The notes below the pieces were generated by a model that did not search any database, was not told where the DNA came from, and saw nothing but the letters and a program-made list of their open reading frames with translations. Positions 60,046 to 64,000 of a stretch of DNA of 64,000 nucleotides are shown one piece after another. The stretch spans positions 32,501 through 96,500 of the forward strand of contig JBAMJV010009668.1 in assembly GCA_037951105.1 (NCBI GenBank). The letters run 5' to 3'. This stretch comes from Echinarachnius parma. Lineage: Eukaryota > Echinodermata > Echinoidea > Clypeasteroida > Echinarachniidae. The translations under genes were made by a program, and so were the position numbers. The stretch's first letter is position 1. Each line of letters opens with the position of its first letter.

Positions 60046-61317
60046 TATTGTTTTTGTGTCTGTATGCGAGTGCATAGAGACACGAAAACAAGGATTTTGT
60101 TCGTCGGATACCTCAATAACGGGTGCAGCTATTGTCCTGAAACTTAGCCAGATGATAGATCTTGGTCTAACTTAGAACTGCCAAACTTTTGGGTGCCGCC
60201 GACTATTCGTGACGTCATCGGGACGCCATTTTGTGAAATTACATTCATGGATGTATCTCAGTCATGCATCTTCTATTTCCCTTTAAATTTAGCACCAACA
60301 ATTATCAGGCCGAGTGGCAACTTTTCCGATTATGCGCATGCGCATGCGCTACGTAACAAGCGCGTACGCGCCCGTCTAAGGATCTTAAAATCTGAAAATG
60401 CTCAAAAACAACCATTTTTTTATTCGGGCATAACTTTTTAAAAAGTCCACAAAAACCCATTTCTATTTGAATATTCGGATAGATTATGAGTTGTAGATGC
60501 GAATTCATACCTCATTTATGCCGAGTAAATGTTATAAAGTCATCATATTGACGGTTAAAAATTAAATAGCGCACGAGCGTGAAAATTTCCCAAGTCTGGT
60601 CTCTTATCGGCCATAACTTTTTAAAAAGTCCACAAACTCCCAAATTTCTTTGAATATCCGGAAAGATTATGAGTTGTAGATGCGAATTCATACCTCCTTT
60701 ATGCCGAGTAAATGTTCTAAAGTCATCGAATTGACCGGTTAAAGTTGAAATCGCGCAAAGAGTGTGAAAATTGGCTAAATCTGGTCAAACATGCACTTCT
60801 CTTATCGGTCACAACTTCTTTGATACATGGAAATATACAAATATTTTTTCATATTCTGAAAGAGTATGAGTTGCACATATTTTTACAAATTTAACATTGG
60901 CCAATCAGATTTGGTAAAGTCATCATAGTGCACGATAAAGTAAAAAAAAGTTCAACCTTCAATTACGACCTGTTCCCGTGCTCTAATCGTGAAATAAAAT
61001 CGAAAATCGCGATAAAGTAGCGGAAACTCAGCTTTAACATACTGAAAACCGGGTAAAAATCGGCCAAAGGAAAAGTGTGATATGGTCAAAATAAGACGTC
61101 AAGTACAGAGCCATTTTACAGTCATTTTGGTAAATTTAAGAGCTTCCCCCTCCCCTTTTGTTATGAATTAATATTGTTACCGTATTTTGTGTCATTCATT
61201 TATGCCAAGTAAATGTTATGACATCATCATATTACGCGTTGAAAAGTCAATATCATCATATCGAAATTTCAATATGTATAACCTTAATTCGTCAAACGTG
61301 ACGAATTCAACATCTAG
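60046..61317 (+). repeat. Array unit 26, short Q type (1,272 bp)
   Basis: Same length and almost the same sequence as unit 2. The two differences I noticed are CCAATCAG against CCAATCTG and AATCGCG against AATTGCG. Confidence 0.9.
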
Positions 61318-62835
61318 TATTGTTTTTGTGTCTGTATGCCAATGCATAGAGACACGAAAACAAGGATTTTGTTCGTCGGATACCTCAATAACGGGTGCAG
61401 CTATTGTCCCGAAACTTTGCCAGATGATAGATCTTGGTCTAACTTAGAACTGCCAAACTTTTGAGTGCCGCCGACTATTCGTGACGTCAACGGGACGCCA
61501 TTTTGTGAAATTTCATTCATGGATGTATCTCAGTCATGCATCTTGTATTTCCCTTTAAATTTAGCACCAATAATTATCACGCCGAGTGGCAACTTTTCCG
61601 ATTATGCGCATGCGCATGCGCTACGTAACAAGCGCGTACGCGCTCGTCTAAGGATCTTAAAATCTGAAAATGCTCAAAAACAACCATTTTTTAATTCGGG
61701 CATAACTTTTTTAAAAGTCCACCAAAACCCATTTCTATTTTAATATTCGGATAGATTATGAGTTGTAGATACGAATTCATACCTCATTCATGCCGAGTAA
61801 ATGTCATAAAGTCATCATATTGACGGTTAAAAATTAAATGGCGCACGAGCGTGAAAATTTCCCAAGTCTGGTCTCTTATCGGCCATAACTTTTTAAAAAG
61901 TCCACAAACTCGCAAATTTCTTTGAATATCCGGAAAGATTATGAGTTGTAGATGCGAATTCATACCTCATTTATGCCGAGTAAATGTTACAAAGTCATCA
62001 TATTGACCGTTAAGATTTAAAAAGCGCACCAGTGTGAAAATTGGCTAAGTCTGAACAGCGCCATCTAACATCTAAGGGCGAACAATTCTAAACAAATAAT
62101 TGGCAAAATATGGTAAAAACATCCTTTTTTAATTCGGCCATAACTTTTTCAAAAGTCGACAAAAACCCAATTTTATTTGAATATTTGGATAGATTATGAG
62201 TTGTAGATACGAATTCATACCTCATTTATGCCGAGTAAATGTTCTAAAGTCAACGAATTGACGGGTTAAAGTTGAAATCGCGCAAAGAGTGTGAAAATTG
62301 GCTAAATCTGGTCAAACATGCACTTCTCTTATCGGTCACAACTTCTTTGATAAATGGAAATATCCAAATATTTTGTTCATATTCTGAAAGAGTATGAGTT
62401 GCACATATTTTTACAATTTTAACATTGGCCAATCAGATTTTGTAAAGTCATCATAGTGCACGATAAAGAAAAAAAAAGTTCAACCTTCAATTACGACCTG
62501 TTCCCGTGCTCTAATCGTGAAATAAACTCGAAAATCGCGATAGTGTAGCGGAAACTCAGCTTTAACATACTGAAAACCGGGTCAAAATCGGCCAAAGGAA
62601 AGGTGTGATATGGTTGAAATAAGACGTCAGGTACAGAGCCATTTTGGTCAATTAAAGAGCTCCCCCCTCCCCTTTTGTTATGAATTAATATGGTTACCCT
62701 ATTTGGTGTCATTCATTTATGCCAAGTCAATGTTACGACATCATCATATTACGCGTTGAAAAGTCAATATCATCATATCGAAATTTCGATATGTATAACC
62801 TTTAATTCGTCAAATGTGACGAATTCAACATCTAG
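61318..62835 (+). repeat. Array unit 27, Q type (1,518 bp)
   Basis: Full-length Q with the TGA variant and altered CRE (TGACGTCAACGG), like unit 16. A short deletion in the rear. Confidence 0.9.
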
Positions 62836-64000
62836 TTATTATTATTTTTTATTATTTATTCTCCCCATCACTTTTGTTCGTCGATTATCTCAAGATCAGA
62901 TGATTCAAATATCATGAATCTTCACATGATGATAGATCATGTTCTAACTTAGAACTGCCCACTTTTTCAGTGACGTCACATGACTGTGACGTCATCAGGA
63001 CGCCATTTTGTAAAATGTTAATAATCATCATATCTCAGTCATGAAATATCAATTTCAATTCAAATTTCGCATCAATATTTATCAGGTCAATGGTCATCTT
63101 TTAAGCTCATGCGCGTGCAATTACACTCGGAGACGCGCGCGTACGCGTCCGTCAAATGAAAAAAAATGTCAAAAAATGCTCAAAACCCTAACCCGAGTAA
63201 TTTACTATATGTTTCAGACAATTTTAAGCGTTTCAAAAAATTCCGCGCGTGCGCGTCGGCGCGCGCGTATTTGCGCGCGTAGCGCGAACGAATAGTAAAA
63301 TTGTCGTTTTTTCACATGTTTTACATTCCTTATAGATCCCTCAACACACCCTATCAATTTGAGTCATTGTTGACTCATAATAACGGAGTACGCGCGCGTC
63401 AAAGTCAAAATTACGCGCGCACGCAAATTGGCAAAATATGGTAAAAACATACTTTTTTTATTCGGCCATAACTTTTTTAAAAGTCCACAAACACCCAATT
63501 TTCTTTAAATATTTGGATAGATTATGAGTTGTAGATACGAATTCATACCTCATTTATGCCGAGTAAATGTTATAAAGTCATCGTATTGACGGTTAAAGTT
63601 GAAAATGCGAATTTTACTCAATTTCAATCAATGTTGAAATCGATCACAGTGTACTTTTGACCATATCTCACTTATTCCCCGTCAATGTACTCCCAAATTT
63701 TGATATATCGTAGCTGATGTTCTGCTCTATTCGCAATCTATTCACACCATTTAGTTTTGTTCAATGGATCCTGATGAATTGTTTGATTGGAAATAAGAGT
63801 TCAAATCTGTTACAAATTGAGGGTTAGCCAAAACGTATGTTATCGACCTATAATTGCTGAAGGAATTATGCTATCAATTTGAGATTTCGCATGTAGATAG
63901 GGACTTTCAAGCCCATCATTTCATAAGTTAACACCAAATCGCGAAAATGCATATTTCATTGTCATATTTACCGTTAAAGGTCAAATAAATCAAGCATGAA
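62836..64000 (+). repeat. Array unit 28, P type, cut by the window edge
   Basis: Starts TTATTATTATTTTTT without the left palindrome. P core with CRE pair, GC-rich tracts and AP-1 pair. The window ends before the place where units 1, 10 and 21 have the tRNA-like part. Confidence 0.88.

Larger units (their letters stand above)
17999..64000 (+). repeat. 46-kb head-to-tail array of hairpin-bounded P and Q repeat units
   Basis: At least 28 units, all in the same orientation. I placed 27 internal junctions at CTAG/T, the G being at 19765, 21037, 22860, 24390, 25917, 27442, 29959, 31492, 33038, 34711, 36238, 38090, 39659, 41190, 42904, 44420, 46570, 48231, 49768, 51294, 53033, 54609, 56137, 57671, 60045, 61317 and 62835. 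Each junction follows ATATGTATAACCT, then a hairpin with AATTCGTCA/TGACGAATT arms, then CA(A)(C/A)AT. Q units (about 1.53 kb) start TATTGTTTTTGTG. P units (1.6-2.4 kb) start TTAGGTTATAC or TTATTATT. Both share a core (TTTTGTTCGTCG, GATGATAGATC, TGACGTCA, GACGCCATTTTG) and a ladder of about 183-255-bp subrepeats with GCCATAACTTTTT and TATGAGTTGTAGAT. No transposase, helicase or reverse transcriptase is encoded. It is best read as a satellite-like array of non-autonomous, possibly Helitron/Helentron-derived elements. The superfamily is inference. Confidence 0.9.

Noticed and set aside
17999..64000. CRISPR-like array or ordinary tandem gene cluster
   Set aside because: Units are 1.3-2.5 kb and are homologous throughout, with no short repeat/unique spacer pattern and no recognisable gene per unit. 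The setting is eukaryotic.

Overview
This is eukaryotic nuclear DNA. It is AT-rich, its genes have GT-AG introns, it carries many small inverted-repeat transposons, and no bacterial-type operons are visible. The secreted lipocalin family, the intron-exon layout and the type of repeats suggest a marine invertebrate, perhaps an echinoderm or another invertebrate deuterostome. That placement is inference, because nothing in the window identifies the species.

Left part (1-17,757): a cluster of four apolipoprotein-D/Blc-type lipocalin genes. Two lie on the minus strand (lipocalin 1, partial, 841-3316; lipocalin 2, complete, 5337-7575). Two lie on the plus strand (lipocalin 3, complete, 9023-11577; lipocalin 4, first two exons only, 15046-17757). 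Genes 2 and 3 are head to head and share exactly the same exon sizes (114, 67, 159 and 233 coding bases) and the same length (190 residues), so they are tandem paralogues. Each has a signal peptide, a G-x-W lipocalin signature, an N-glycosylation sequon and two cysteines that could form one disulfide. They should be secreted carriers of small hydrophobic ligands. TATA boxes lie 95-130 bases upstream of the ATG of genes 2, 3 and 4. Introns and spacers are full of MITE-like inverted repeats, including a 505-bp near-perfect palindrome, a MITE nested in the terminal repeat of another MITE, and three inverted-repeat elements in intron 1 of gene 4. There are also many microsatellites and poly-G runs.

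Right part (about 17,999 to beyond 64,000): one uninterrupted, head-to-tail array of at least 28 long repeat units (about 1.27-2.5 kb each) of two related families, here called P and Q. All 27 unit junctions visible end in the same signature: a 9+9-bp hairpin with a variable 4-base loop, six bases, then CTAG followed by T. Q units also begin with a 20+20-base hairpin, and most P units with a 13+13-bp palindrome. The 3' end resembles that of Helitron/Helentron rolling-circle elements, but no Rep-helicase gene is present. Units carry conserved clusters of bZIP (CRE, AP-1), YY1-like and NRF1-like sites, CpG-rich alternating tracts and, in five P units, a tRNA-like A-box/B-box segment. Several units are mosaics of others. 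One 1,272-bp unit recurs almost unchanged 40,280 bp away with unrelated neighbours. This hairpin-bounded modular array, which either ends lipocalin 4 or sits in its second intron, is the most unusual thing here.
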